Of a DNA stretch of 64,000 nt, positions 50,182 through 59,571 are shown piece after piece. This stretch comes from Streptosporangium becharense (GTDB taxonomy: Bacteria > Actinomycetota > Actinomycetes > Streptosporangiales > Streptosporangiaceae), in the NCBI RefSeq assembly GCF_014204985.1, contig NZ_JACHMP010000001.1:7006001-7070000 (forward strand), in the 5' to 3' direction. The stretch's first letter is position 1, and every line of letters begins with the position of its first letter. The translations under genes and the position numbers were made by a program. The notes below the pieces were generated by a model. It worked only from the letters and a program-made list of their open reading frames with translations, did not search any database and was not told the origin of the DNA.

Positions 50182-51681
50182 ATGGGGAAGTGGCGGACCA
50201 CGGCCGTCGCGACGCTGGCGCTGCTCGCGCTCGGCACGGCGGGAACAGCGGGGGCGGCGGGAACGTGGGAGAAGGCCGGGACGGTGAAGACCGCGTCTGC
50301 CGGAGCGGACGCGGCGTCGGGAGCCGCGGCTGCCCCGGGGGCGGCGGAGGCCACCCTGGGAACGGCGGGAAGAACGGGGAAGGCCGCGGAGAAGGCGGGA
50401 AGCGCCGCGGGGAGAGCGGCCGGAACGACCGCCGAGGCCGCCGAGGCCAAGGGCGGATATGAGATCTGGCTGGTCGACCAGTCCGACACCACCGGACTCG
50501 GCCACGGCGGCGCCGTCCACATCTACTCGGGGGAACAGGTCACCCGGGAGCTGTCCGCCACCCGGCCCGCAGACGTGATCCAACTGGGCGGCGCCACCTC
50601 GGCCCTCTGCCTGGCGAGTACGGGAAGGGCACCCGTACGCCCCCACATGATCGTTTTCAACAAGGCCGACACCCACGCCGCGCTGGCCTTCGTCGCCAGT
50701 GGCCATGTGGTCGTCTTCGACGCCCGCACCCGGCGGCCGCTGGCCTGCCTGAGCACCGAGGTCGGCGCGGGAGGTGCCCGCCAGGCCCACGCCCTCTGGC
50801 CGACCGAGGACGACAGGTATCTGGTCATCGCAAACCAGAACGGCAAGAAGCTGGAGCGCGTCGCCACCGACTACGCCTCCGGCGTCTTCACCCCCGAACC
50901 GGCCGCGACGCTCGATCTGGCCGGCTGCACCACCCCGAACGGGCAACCGTGCCAGGCCCCCGCGCTCCGACCGGACAACGCGCCGATCTGCCCGTTCATC
51001 GCCTCCGACAACGGCCCGGTCTTCGTCAGCCTCCGGGGCGGCGGGCTGCTCGTGGTCGACTGGCGTACGACGCCGATGTCCATCGTCGGCGAGTACGACA
51101 CGGGAGAGGTGCCCGCCAACGGGTGCGGGTTCGCCCAGGCGCAGGGCACCGTCTTCGGCAACGGCGGCGGCGGCACGCCCGCCAATCTCGACCAGTTCAC
51201 CGTCTTCCGGCTGCCGATGAGCGGTTACTCACCGGCCAACCCGCCGAACACGCCGACCGTCCAGAAGCTCTTCGACGACGAGTCGCCGGACCGCGACGCC
51301 CACGGCGTCCTGGTCTCCGCCAAGGAGCGCTACGTCTGGGCCGGCGACCGTGACGCCAACGTGGCCGAGGTCTTCGACGGGCGGACCGGCGCCCACGCCG
51401 GCACGGTCGACCTCGTCTCACCGTTCAGCGCGGACCCCACGGTCGACCTCTTCGCCGTCTCGCCCGACGCCAAGTGGGCGTTCGCCTCGACGCGCGGCCC
51501 CAACCCGCTCTCCGGCGACCCGCACTCCTCCCACGGCACCGACCCCGGAATGCTCATCGTCAGGCTGACCGGCAACGGCAGGACGGGCCAGGTCAGGGGG
51601 CTGGTCCCCATCTCCAACGTCGACGCCTCCGGTGTGCAGCGCGCCGACGCCCACGGCATCCGGATCCGGCGGACGGACTGA
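50182..51681 (+). CDS. Secreted beta-propeller-like protein
   Basis: This 499-residue protein has a signal peptide (about 1-26) and an Ala/Gly/Thr-rich low-complexity stretch (about 27-90). A repeat-type beta structure follows, with segments such as GGYEIWLVDQSDTTG, HVVVFDARTRRPLACL, GVLVSAKERYVWAGDRDANVAEVFD and LFAVSPDAKWAFASTRGPNP that recall YncE/lactonase-type propellers. It probably binds a ligand or acts as an enzyme outside the cell. ATG 50182 follows GGAGG. No operon partner. Confidence 0.82.
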   Translation: MGKWRTTAVATLALLALGTAGTAGAAGTWEKAGTVKTASAGADAASGAAAAPGAAEATLGTAGRTGKAAEKAGSAAGRAAGTTAEAAEAKGGYEIWLVDQSDTTGLGHGGAVHIYSGEQVTRELSATRPADVIQLGGATSALCLASTGRAPVRPHMIVFNKADTHAALAFVASGHVVVFDARTRRPLACLSTEVGAGGARQAHALWPTEDDRYLVIANQNGKKLERVATDYASGVFTPEPAATLDLAGCTTPNGQPCQAPALRPDNAPICPFIASDNGPVFVSLRGGGLLVVDWRTTPMSIVGEYDTGEVPANGCGFAQAQGTVFGNGGGGTPANLDQFTVFRLPMSGYSPANPPNTPTVQKLFDDESPDRDAHGVLVSAKERYVWAGDRDANVAEVFDGRTGAHAGTVDLVSPFSADPTVDLFAVSPDAKWAFASTRGPNPLSGDPHSSHGTDPGMLIVRLTGNGRTGQVRGLVPISNVDASGVQRADAHGIRIRRTD

Positions 51682-51961
51682 CCGGACGGGCCCCGCGGAA
51701 GAGCCGGCAGGACCGGCGGTGCACCTGATCCGTGCCCCCGCGAGGCGCATCATGTGTGCCGCTTGAAAGGCGTCATGTCGCGCACAAGTGCCGTACAGAG
51801 ACCATCAGTGAATCACATGCCGAGCTCGGCATATTGGGCGGCGCTCGCCCCGAAATTCGCAGCTCTCCCTTTACTGGGCCCCGGCGGTCGCCTTTCACGG
51901 TAGCCGTCGGCATGGCGCCGGTACCGATCCACGACACTCACCCGACCTTTAAGGACGTCTC
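51682..51961. other. Spacer upstream of the aldoxime dehydratase gene
   Basis: The 280 bases between the two genes show no open frame of interest and no strong palindrome. The middle part (51790-51880) is somewhat AT-richer and probably contains the promoter of the downstream gene. Confidence 0.4.
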
Positions 51962-52987
51962 ATGACGAAAAACCGGCCTGCCGATTTCCAGAACCCCTAT
52001 CCGGCGTACAGTCTGCGCCTGCCCGAGACGCTTGCGGGCGTCACCGTGCGACAGCTGGCGGTCCAGCATCGGGCGGCGGCGGAGGCCGCCGACGTGACGG
52101 CGGCGATCACCGGCGGCCTGCACGGCGCCCACGCCCCCGTGACGTACGAGCGTGCCGTCCACGTCGACGGCCTCGGCCACACCAACGAGATCTTCCTCGC
52201 GTACTGGCTCGACGCCGAGACCGAGAAGGCCTGGGCCGCCGACCATCCCCTCGACTCGTGGGCCGCACCGGAGCTGACCGCGGAAGGCGGGCCGATCGGT
52301 CTGTGGTCCGAGACCCTGTGGGCACCGGTGGACCATTTCGAGACGTCGTACTCCTACGACTCCCCGTCGTGGGGCCTCGCGTCGCGCTTCCCGGCGGAAC
52401 CGAACGTCTACCACTCCTACCACGGGGCGATGCGGGACCGCATCGCCGCCGCCGAGGACGGCGGGCTCGCCGGTGAGGCCGAGTACCCGCCGCGGACGGG
52501 GCCGGTGGAGTCGGCGGGCCGCCATCTGGTGGTGACCACGCCGGGGAACCTCTGCCTCATCCGCAGCCCGCAGGGCTGGAAACAGTGCCCGGACGAGGAA
52601 CGTGCCTGGTTCGAACAGCGCGTCGTGCCCGTCTACCGGGAGGGCGTCGACTATCTCGCCGGTAATCCCCGAGAGAGCGGGTGCCTGTCTGCTCGCCTCG
52701 TCGACATGACCGCGTCGAACGACGACCGGATGCAGACCGCGACGCTGGCGTGGTTCCTGAGCCTGTCCCACCTCGAACGGTGGACGCACAGCCACCCGAC
52801 GCATATCGCCATCTACCGCAGTTTCGGCGAGTTCGCGGCCCAGTTCGCTCCCGACATCCACATGACGCTCGGGCACGAGGTCTACGTGGCACCGGAAGGC
52901 ACCGCCATGGAATACCTCAACTGCCACGACCGGACCGGTCTCCTGCCGCACTTCCCGGCGGCGGAGTGGGGAGGAGCGCTCCGCTAG
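51962..52987 (+). CDS. Aldoxime dehydratase (phenylacetaldoxime dehydratase family, heme enzyme)
   Basis: This 341-residue protein matches the OxdA/OxdRE family that converts aldoximes to nitriles on a ferrous heme. Typical segments are GHTNEIFLAYWLDAE, the Tyr/Ser-rich VDHFETSYSYDSPSWGL and the heme-ligand region FLSLSHLERWTHSHPTHIAIY with the candidate proximal His and the distal catalytic His near by. Length is usual (about 350). Such genes commonly sit next to nitrilase or nitrile hydratase genes; none is in this window. It may instead serve natural-product nitrile formation. Confidence 0.9.
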   Translation: MTKNRPADFQNPYPAYSLRLPETLAGVTVRQLAVQHRAAAEAADVTAAITGGLHGAHAPVTYERAVHVDGLGHTNEIFLAYWLDAETEKAWAADHPLDSWAAPELTAEGGPIGLWSETLWAPVDHFETSYSYDSPSWGLASRFPAEPNVYHSYHGAMRDRIAAAEDGGLAGEAEYPPRTGPVESAGRHLVVTTPGNLCLIRSPQGWKQCPDEERAWFEQRVVPVYREGVDYLAGNPRESGCLSARLVDMTASNDDRMQTATLAWFLSLSHLERWTHSHPTHIAIYRSFGEFAAQFAPDIHMTLGHEVYVAPEGTAMEYLNCHDRTGLLPHFPAAEWGGALR

Positions 52988-53214
52988 GCGAACCACCACC
53001 GCCCGCCCGTCGTCCGCCCCGTGCCCCTGCTCCCCGCCCGCAGGGCACGGGGCGGACCTCGTGATCGAGGACCTCGCCGGCAGGGCGTGGCAGGGGGGCC
53101 GCCCGCCGCGGTCCGGCCGCCGTCACCGCTGGGTACCGGATTGTCGGTGAAGACCGTTAACGTTCCGCGCATCGCCGTTGCGGGTGACCGAATCCCCGTG
53201 GGCGCTGGAAATCC
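52988..53214. other. Spacer upstream of the DUF4132 operon
   Basis: The 227 bases contain a GC-rich part after the dehydratase gene and an AT-richer part near 53140-53160 that probably holds the promoter of the operon. No palindrome stands out. Confidence 0.4.
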
Positions 53215-54105
53215 GTGCGTGGTGAAAGGCGGGGACCGTTGGGCTGGGTGTCGGCGGGCGACGGGTATGAGATCGCCCTGATTGAAGGCCGGGTGGCCGC
53301 CAGGCCCACCGCCGGCCGGGCGGCGGGACGGCGGCTGAAGTCGCTGCCGAAACAGCTACGGGACCACCCCGAGGTGGAGCGGCTGCGCCGGCTGGCGGAG
53401 TGGCTCGACCGGCACGCCGAGGCGTGCCTGTCGCAGGTGGACACCTGGATGGTGTCGTCCCTGCCCGTGCCGACCGGCCTGGTGGCCGAGGTCTGGCCGG
53501 ACGAGGCGTGGCGGTCCGTCCTGCGTGACCTGGTGGTCGTCGGGGACGATCCGGACGAGCCCGGATTCCTGCGCGACGTCACCGCCGAGGGTGAGCTGCG
53601 CGTGGTGAACCTCGACGGTGAGACCGTCCGGCTCTCCCCGGCGACGGTGACCCTTCCCCACCCGGTGCTGCTGTCCGACCTTGCGGACCTGCGGGAGTTC
53701 GCCGCCGAGCTCGGTGTGGTCCAGCGCGTCGAGCAGATCCACCGATCGACCTGGGAGAAGCCGGACGATCTGGCGGAGCAGGCCACCCAGGTGACGGAGT
53801 TCGCCGGGGCGAAGTTCACCTCCCGGTTCGGCCTCGCCGCCCGCGCCACCTCCCTCGGCTACCGGGTGTCCGGCGGCTACGCCACCTGCACGGTGCGCGA
53901 CGCCGGGTGCACGGTCGAGGCGTCGGTGTGGATCGGCGAGCCCTACTGGGACGGCGACACCGAGACGGGCGGCCTGAGCTGGAACGACCGCGGCGGCAGA
54001 CCGCTGCCGCTGCGGGAGGTCGGCCCGGTGGCCTGGTCGGAGGGGATGCGCATGGCGGCGGCGCTGTACGCCGGTCGGACTGTCGAGGAAGGAACGGACG
54101 CGTGA
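53215..54105 (+). CDS. DUF4132-domain protein (MolR-like)
   Basis: This 296-residue protein corresponds to the DUF4132 domain found at the C-terminus of the E. coli MolR-type proteins: LGWVSAGDGYEIALIEG, GRRLKSLPKQLRDHPEVERL, WLDRHAEACLSQVDTWM and LPHPVLLSDLADLREFAAELGV. Here it stands as a separate protein. The start is not certain: GTG 53215 gives the full frame; TTG 53239 would start right at the domain. Its TGA overlaps the next gene (GTGA), so translation is coupled. It belongs to a locus with MoxR ATPase, DUF5682 and VWA parts. Confidence 0.82.
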   Translation: MRGERRGPLGWVSAGDGYEIALIEGRVAARPTAGRAAGRRLKSLPKQLRDHPEVERLRRLAEWLDRHAEACLSQVDTWMVSSLPVPTGLVAEVWPDEAWRSVLRDLVVVGDDPDEPGFLRDVTAEGELRVVNLDGETVRLSPATVTLPHPVLLSDLADLREFAAELGVVQRVEQIHRSTWEKPDDLAEQATQVTEFAGAKFTSRFGLAARATSLGYRVSGGYATCTVRDAGCTVEASVWIGEPYWDGDTETGGLSWNDRGGRPLPLREVGPVAWSEGMRMAAALYAGRTVEEGTDA

Positions 54106-57100
54106 GCGGCGCCATGTCGTCAACGAACGGACCGGCGGAGCAGCCGGTCACCGCAACGGGCACGCAGGCCGTCACCGGGACCGGTGCCGTGACCGGCGCG
54201 GCCGGGCGGTCGGCGGGTGGCGCCGGAGACGGGGCCGGGGCCCGGGAGGCGCTGGAGGCCGGGGCGGTGCTCCCGCCGGGCACGACGGGCGCCGGTGAGC
54301 GCGCGGTGCCGCTGACCGCCCGCGCCTACCGGCACCCCGGGCTGGACGACCGGGTGGTGGTACGCCTGGTCGCCGGGGAACTTGGCGCTGCGGAGGACGC
54401 CGCCGCGGCCTTCCTCGGCATGGAACCGGCCGGTGAGCCCGCCGTGGTCGGGCTGGGCCTGCGACGCTCCCTCGGGTTCCCCGAGTGGGTGCTGGTCCAC
54501 CACCCGCGAGACGGCCACCACGCGCTCGCCCTGGTGCCGGAGCTGGAGCGGGCCGGCCGGCAGGTGAGGACCAAGCCGAAGGCCACCCTCGACGCCTACC
54601 ACGGGCTCGCCGCCCGGCTGGCCGGTTCCGTGCCGCACTTCCTGCCGACGTTCTTCGAGCAGGCGGCCCGGGTCTTCCTGTCGGCGGACAACGCCACCTA
54701 CGCGGCGCAGATGTTCACCCAGGCGCGCCGGGCGGAGGCCGAGCACGGGCTGGAGGTGGACGAGGAGCGGCTCGACGCGGTCTTCCTGGAGTTCGCGCTT
54801 GCCGGAGCCCTGCCGGTGAAGGCGTTGACCGGCTACGGCAGGGAGCTGGCCGCGCGTGTCCCCGCGGACGAGGCCCTGCGCAGGTTCCGCACGTTGTGCG
54901 CGCGCCGTACCGCGGGCGGCCTGTCGCCGTCCGCCCAGATGGCCACGGAGCTGCGCCGCCTGGCCAGGGCGGCCGGACGCGACGCCGACGTCGAGGAACG
55001 GTCGTACCTCGCCGAGATGCTCGACCTGCCCGCCACCCTCGCGGCGCCGACAGGGTGGTGGAAGGCGCACCGCCCGGCCCTGCTGGCGCTCGCCGCCGAC
55101 GACCCCGGGGTGCGCGGCACGCTGCTGAACGTGATGCCCCGCAACGGCGACGACGACATGCCCGCCTTCTGGGTGGAACTGCTGGAAGACTCCGGCGCCA
55201 CCGCCGGCCTGGGTGAGGGGGAGGTGACCGCGCGGGAACGTCCCGCCGACGGCACGGCCGGATGGCTGAGGCGTTTCCTGCGGATCTGGAAGCCGCAGCG
55301 GTGGCGGGAGTCACGGCTGCCCGTCCTGTACGCGCTGCTGGAGCGGGTCGCGGACCGGCTGCGCGCCGAGCTCACGGCGTCCGGCGCGGCCGTGGAGGTC
55401 AAGCCCGACGTCGACCTGATCGATCTGCTGCTCACGCTGGACGTCCCGGTCGCCGACCCCGACGAGAAGCTGATCCTGCTGCTGGAGGCGTGGGCCTGCG
55501 GGGAAGGACAACGTGACCTGCTCGCCCTGTCGACCGACCCCCGGTTCGTCCCCGCGTTCCACCGCACCGCCGACCGGTTCACCCCCGACGCCGCCGGGCA
55601 GCGGGCCGTACGCCGCCTCGCGGCCTCACCCGGCGGCCGGCCGATGCTGACCGCGTGGATGCGCACGGTCGCCCGGCGCTCCGTCGCGGCCGGCCTGCCG
55701 CAGCTGCCCGACGCGCTCCGCCGGCTGACCTGGCTGCCCGGTGAGGCGCTCATCCTCGCCGAGGAGGAGGTCGCCGCGGCCGCCGGCGCCGACCTGGCCG
55801 CCGAGCTCGCCCGTACGCTCCGCGCCGGGCTGGTCGACGAGCTGGGCTGGCCCGCCTGGGAGGAGGCGGTCGCCGCCCTCGTCGGGCCCGACAAGGTCGG
55901 CGACATCGAGGTCGCCGACGCCTGGCCGCACCTGGTCGTCGCCGGCCCGACCCAGGCCAGGGTCATCGGCCCGGAGGGCACCGTGCTCACCCACGACCTG
56001 CGTCCGGCGCCGAGCAACTCCTACGGAGACTGCGGTTTCCACTACGTGGACGGCGAACTGCTCGTCTACTGGATCGTCTACGGCGGCGGCCACGACCTCC
56101 TCGGCTACTGGCACTCCTCCGCCGGGGCGATGCTGCCGCTGGAGGCCGCTTCCAGCATCTGGGGAGCACGCGTCGACACGGTCACCCTGCCGTTGCCCGG
56201 CGGCGGGCGGGCCCTGGGCGGCGGTGTGCTCCATCCCGGTGACACCGCCCTGCCCGAGCGGCGCCACGTCATCAGTGACGGCGTCGCCTACTGGGTGCCC
56301 GCCGACTCGAACGACGACGACGGCGGCGGCTGGCGCGAGTACGACCCCGCGGGATCCGTGTACGGCAGGTCGAGCCTGCCCGGCTTCCTGGCCGACGCGC
56401 TGCGCTCGGCCCCGGCGGGCAGCGCCTTCCACAGCGGCTGGGTGCTGCCCGTGCCCGGTGAGGAGGCCACCCCGGCCGGCGTCCCGGTGGGAGGCCTGCT
56501 CGGCTGGCGGGTGATCAAGCTGCCCGACGGGTCGTTCCGCGGCGAGGACCTCGCCGGGCGGACCGTCACCCTGCGCGGCGGCGAGAACGGTCCCGGAGTG
56601 CCGGTGCGCGCGGTGACCTTCCCCGGCGACGACCGGCCCCGTGCCCTCACCAGCGGCTACCGCAAGATCGAGCTGGTCGATCCGGAAGGCGTCGTCACCG
56701 CCGAGGTCGCCATGGAGGGCGGGCCCGGCGCGTTCGCGGAGGGCACCGCGCTGCTGCCGCCGCTGCGCTACTGGCGGTGCATGCGGCCGCGCGACCCGGA
56801 GGGCTCCCTGGCCCTGCGCCGGATCGACCACGAGACGGCCGCGTCCCTGCTCAAGGCCGCGGCCTCGGTCGAGGCCACCCGGTCCGCGCAGCCGGGACAG
56901 CCGGTGCGCGCCGCACAGACGGCACGCGAGGAGCTGCGCGCGCTGGTGCGCGCACTGCTGCCACGGGTCACCGACGACGCGTTGATCGCGGGGATCGCCG
57001 GGGTGGCCCGCTACGCCGCCGCCCAGCAGGCGACGCTGGACGCCGTGGCCGCCCGGCTCGCCGACGCCGTCTCCGGCGGCGGAGCCGACCAGGCCCCGGA

Positions 57101-59219
57101 CGGGCCCGACGACAAGCTGACCCTGCGGGCGCTCAACGGCCTGGGCGTCTCCGGCCCCTCATGGTGGTACGACCAGCCGTCCCACGGCGCCTTCGCGCAG
57201 ATACGGGCGATCCGGCGGATGATGGAGGCCGTCTCCGACCCCGCCGCCCCCGCGGCGGGGTCCGCGGCGACCGCCGGGGCCGGGCCGGCCGGAGCCTCCG
57301 GAACCGCGGGACCGGCCGTCCCCATCCACCTGGACGGTCCGGAGCTCCCGTACAGCCGCGTGCGATGGGAGCAGCTGCTGACCCGGCCGGCGTCGGTCGC
57401 CTACCGGGCCGCCTCCGCGACGACCGCACCGCAGGAGGCGGACGTCCTGGAGGAACTGCTGCGCCGGATCGAGGAACTCGGGATGGCCTCCGCCGACCCG
57501 GCCCACTGGCGCCGCTTCACCCTCCACCTCGACCAGGTGTGGCTGCACGACGCCGCGGGGCGGCCCCGCGGCGGTTCCCAGCACGCGCTCCTCCCGCTCG
57601 GCGACGGCGCGTTCGCCGCTTTCACCGACGCCGAATCGGAGAACGGCGGCAGCGTCTTCACGACGTTCCTCCACGACCCGGCCGGACGCTTCCGGATTCC
57701 CCACCCCTACACCGAGCGTTCCTCCGGCCCGGTCGGCGAGGCCCGGGAGGCGGGCTGGCTCGCGGAGTTCCTCGCTGCGCGCGCCGAGCGGGGGCCCGCT
57801 CCCTGGCGTCCGGAGGCGGCCGAGGAGTTCGCGCGGCTCACCGGCGTGACCTCGACGGTCGCCAGGCTCGTCGTCGCCGGCCTGCCGTACGTCGACAGCC
57901 ACGACCGGGCGTTCCTGCCGTCCGAGGTGCGGGTCGCGCTCGGCCTGAAGGTCGCCGAGGCCGCCGTCGCCAGGGACGAACTGCGCGAGCTCGACGGCGA
58001 CGCCCGCCGCGAGGTCGTCGCCGCCCTGCTGCCGGCGAACCCGGCGGCGCTGTGGACCGACGGCCCGGACGTCGCCGCCGCCGCGCGGGTCTGGAACGCC
58101 AGGATGGGCCGCCGGACCGCCGTTCCCGAGTGGCTGCTCGCCGAGGCGGCCCGCGTGACGCGCGTCCGATGGCGTTCCGGCGACGCGGTGCGCGCCTTGC
58201 TCGACCCGGCCTCGGCACCGGAGCTCACCCACGACCTGCGCTGGCACGTCCACCGCGACCGGGTCGTCCCGGTCGACGCGCAGGCCACCGGGTTCACGGC
58301 CGACACGCTGACCGGGGCGGTCGCCCTGTGCGCGTGGCTCGCCCACCGGCTGCCCGCCGGCGACCCGTTCCGGGCCGCGCTGCCCGCGGCGCTCACCGCG
58401 GTACGCGCCCGGCTGGCCAACCCCGACCTCATGCTCGACCTGGGCAGCTACATCGACCTGCCCGCGTTCCGCAAGGTCGCCGGGGCTCCCACGGAGGTCA
58501 CCGACGGCTGGGAACGCTACGGTGCCGTGATCATGGCCACCCATGACAGCCGGCCCGCGCCGGGCGTCCGCACCGCCCTGCTCGACGCCTCCGGCGCTGA
58601 CCCGTACCTCCCCGCCCTGCGTGCCCTGCTGGGAAGGGCGGACGGTCCCCTGCCGGTGGAGGTGGCGCTCCGCCTGGCCCGCGACCCCCGCTTCGAGGCG
58701 CTCCTGGCCGACCCCGGAGATCCCGGGGCGGGGGAGCGTGCGGCCGACGGCACCTGGTGGCCGCAGGACCCGGCCCGTTCCGTGCCCGACCTGGTCGCCC
58801 AGGTCGCCCGGGAACACGGTCTCGGTCAGGACGCCGCGGTCCTGTACCTGACGCTGCTCGCCATGCCCGACCCCACCGACAAGAACGTCACCCGGTGGAC
58901 CGGCTGGAAGCCCGCCCGGTTCAAGGCCGCCCGCGCCGAGCTGGCCGCCACCGCCCTCGTGGTCGAGGCCACCCGCACCCGGGCCGGGCGGTCGCTCTTC
59001 CTGCCGGGCGGCTGGCTCGACCCCAGGTCCCCGCACGTCCCGCTCGAACAGTGGAAGACCCCGCTGTTCGAGTCGCTGGCCGAGGGGAGCGCCCCGCTCG
59101 GCGTGGTCGCCCCCACCGAACCCGCCGCGGTCCTGTACGCCAGGGCCTGGCAGCGTGTCCGCGACGGTGACGTGCCCCGCCTGGAGGAGCTCCGCGTCCG
59201 CCGGGGCAGGCGCCGCTGA
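54102..59219 (+). CDS. Very large protein of the MoxR/DUF5682 locus, function unknown
   Basis: This is a 1705-residue soluble protein without signal peptide or membrane span. The first ~60 residues are Gly/Ala/Thr-rich; the rest is Leu/Ala/Arg-rich and probably built mainly of helical repeats, with a beta-rich middle (about 590-900, including YGDCGFHYVDGELLVYWIV and GGVLHPGDTALP). The C-terminal third has LTGVTSTVARLVVAGLP and WTGWKPARFKAARAEL. I recognise no catalytic motif. It is linked to the DUF4132 gene by a GTGA overlap. The size and setting suggest a scaffold or the target-recognition part of the system. A second in-frame ATG at 54114 is an alternative start. Confidence 0.85.
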   Translation: MSGAMSSTNGPAEQPVTATGTQAVTGTGAVTGAAGRSAGGAGDGAGAREALEAGAVLPPGTTGAGERAVPLTARAYRHPGLDDRVVVRLVAGELGAAEDAAAAFLGMEPAGEPAVVGLGLRRSLGFPEWVLVHHPRDGHHALALVPELERAGRQVRTKPKATLDAYHGLAARLAGSVPHFLPTFFEQAARVFLSADNATYAAQMFTQARRAEAEHGLEVDEERLDAVFLEFALAGALPVKALTGYGRELAARVPADEALRRFRTLCARRTAGGLSPSAQMATELRRLARAAGRDADVEERSYLAEMLDLPATLAAPTGWWKAHRPALLALAADDPGVRGTLLNVMPRNGDDDMPAFWVELLEDSGATAGLGEGEVTARERPADGTAGWLRRFLRIWKPQRWRESRLPVLYALLERVADRLRAELTASGAAVEVKPDVDLIDLLLTLDVPVADPDEKLILLLEAWACGEGQRDLLALSTDPRFVPAFHRTADRFTPDAAGQRAVRRLAASPGGRPMLTAWMRTVARRSVAAGLPQLPDALRRLTWLPGEALILAEEEVAAAAGADLAAELARTLRAGLVDELGWPAWEEAVAALVGPDKVGDIEVADAWPHLVVAGPTQARVIGPEGTVLTHDLRPAPSNSYGDCGFHYVDGELLVYWIVYGGGHDLLGYWHSSAGAMLPLEAASSIWGARVDTVTLPLPGGGRALGGGVLHPGDTALPERRHVISDGVAYWVPADSNDDDGGGWREYDPAGSVYGRSSLPGFLADALRSAPAGSAFHSGWVLPVPGEEATPAGVPVGGLLGWRVIKLPDGSFRGEDLAGRTVTLRGGENGPGVPVRAVTFPGDDRPRALTSGYRKIELVDPEGVVTAEVAMEGGPGAFAEGTALLPPLRYWRCMRPRDPEGSLALRRIDHETAASLLKAAASVEATRSAQPGQPVRAAQTAREELRALVRALLPRVTDDALIAGIAGVARYAAAQQATLDAVAARLADAVSGGGADQAPDGPDDKLTLRALNGLGVSGPSWWYDQPSHGAFAQIRAIRRMMEAVSDPAAPAAGSAATAGAGPAGASGTAGPAVPIHLDGPELPYSRVRWEQLLTRPASVAYRAASATTAPQEADVLEELLRRIEELGMASADPAHWRRFTLHLDQVWLHDAAGRPRGGSQHALLPLGDGAFAAFTDAESENGGSVFTTFLHDPAGRFRIPHPYTERSSGPVGEAREAGWLAEFLAARAERGPAPWRPEAAEEFARLTGVTSTVARLVVAGLPYVDSHDRAFLPSEVRVALGLKVAEAAVARDELRELDGDARREVVAALLPANPAALWTDGPDVAAAARVWNARMGRRTAVPEWLLAEAARVTRVRWRSGDAVRALLDPASAPELTHDLRWHVHRDRVVPVDAQATGFTADTLTGAVALCAWLAHRLPAGDPFRAALPAALTAVRARLANPDLMLDLGSYIDLPAFRKVAGAPTEVTDGWERYGAVIMATHDSRPAPGVRTALLDASGADPYLPALRALLGRADGPLPVEVALRLARDPRFEALLADPGDPGAGERAADGTWWPQDPARSVPDLVAQVAREHGLGQDAAVLYLTLLAMPDPTDKNVTRWTGWKPARFKAARAELAATALVVEATRTRAGRSLFLPGGWLDPRSPHVPLEQWKTPLFESLAEGSAPLGVVAPTEPAAVLYARAWQRVRDGDVPRLEELRVRRGRRR

Positions 59220-59267
59220 GGCGGGCGCCTCGGCGTGGGACTCCGGAGTGACGCCTCCTGTGGCACC

Positions 59268-59305
59268 CCGGGTGCGGTGCCCGCCGCGGCGGGCACCGCA
59301 CCCGG
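59268..59305 (+). terminator. 38-bp perfect palindrome after the 1705-residue gene
   Basis: CCGGGTGCGGTGCCCGCCG is followed directly by its exact complement, giving a 19-bp stem with no spacer, 48 bp after the stop codon. No U-run follows. It may act as a transcription terminator or attenuator in the middle of the operon, or as an mRNA end stabiliser. Confidence 0.7.
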
Positions 59306-59309
59306 TCCG

Positions 59310-59530
59310 GATCGAGGCTCACCGGCCCTTTTCCGGGCCACCCGGCCCCGATCGGGCCCCGTGCCCGTCCCGCTCCGGGGCCCACCGGTCCTTCCCGGAA
59401 CCCATCGTCCCTTCCAGAGCCCACCCGGCCCTTCCCGGAGCCCCACCCATCCCGTTCCGGGACCCACCCGCCCTTCTCTCCACCGACCTTTCCACCGGCA
59501 GACCCGGTCACCGGTCCGGCACGTCCCGTG
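59310..59530. repeat. Degenerate repeats upstream of the MoxR-type gene
   Basis: A series of imperfect units based on CCCACCCGGCCCTTCCCGGA fills the rest of the 352-bp gap. I see no gene in it. It is the widest gap of the locus, so it may contain a promoter for the last two genes. Confidence 0.65.
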
Positions 59531-59571
59531 CCCGGCGCCGGACGACCCGGCATACCAGAAGGATCCTCCCC

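Noticed and set aside
57159-59036. Minus-strand open frame of 625 codons opposite the giant gene
   Set aside because: It has the same composition artefact (Gly/Arg/Gln-rich, no motifs) and conflicts with a continuous 1705-codon gene on the plus strand.
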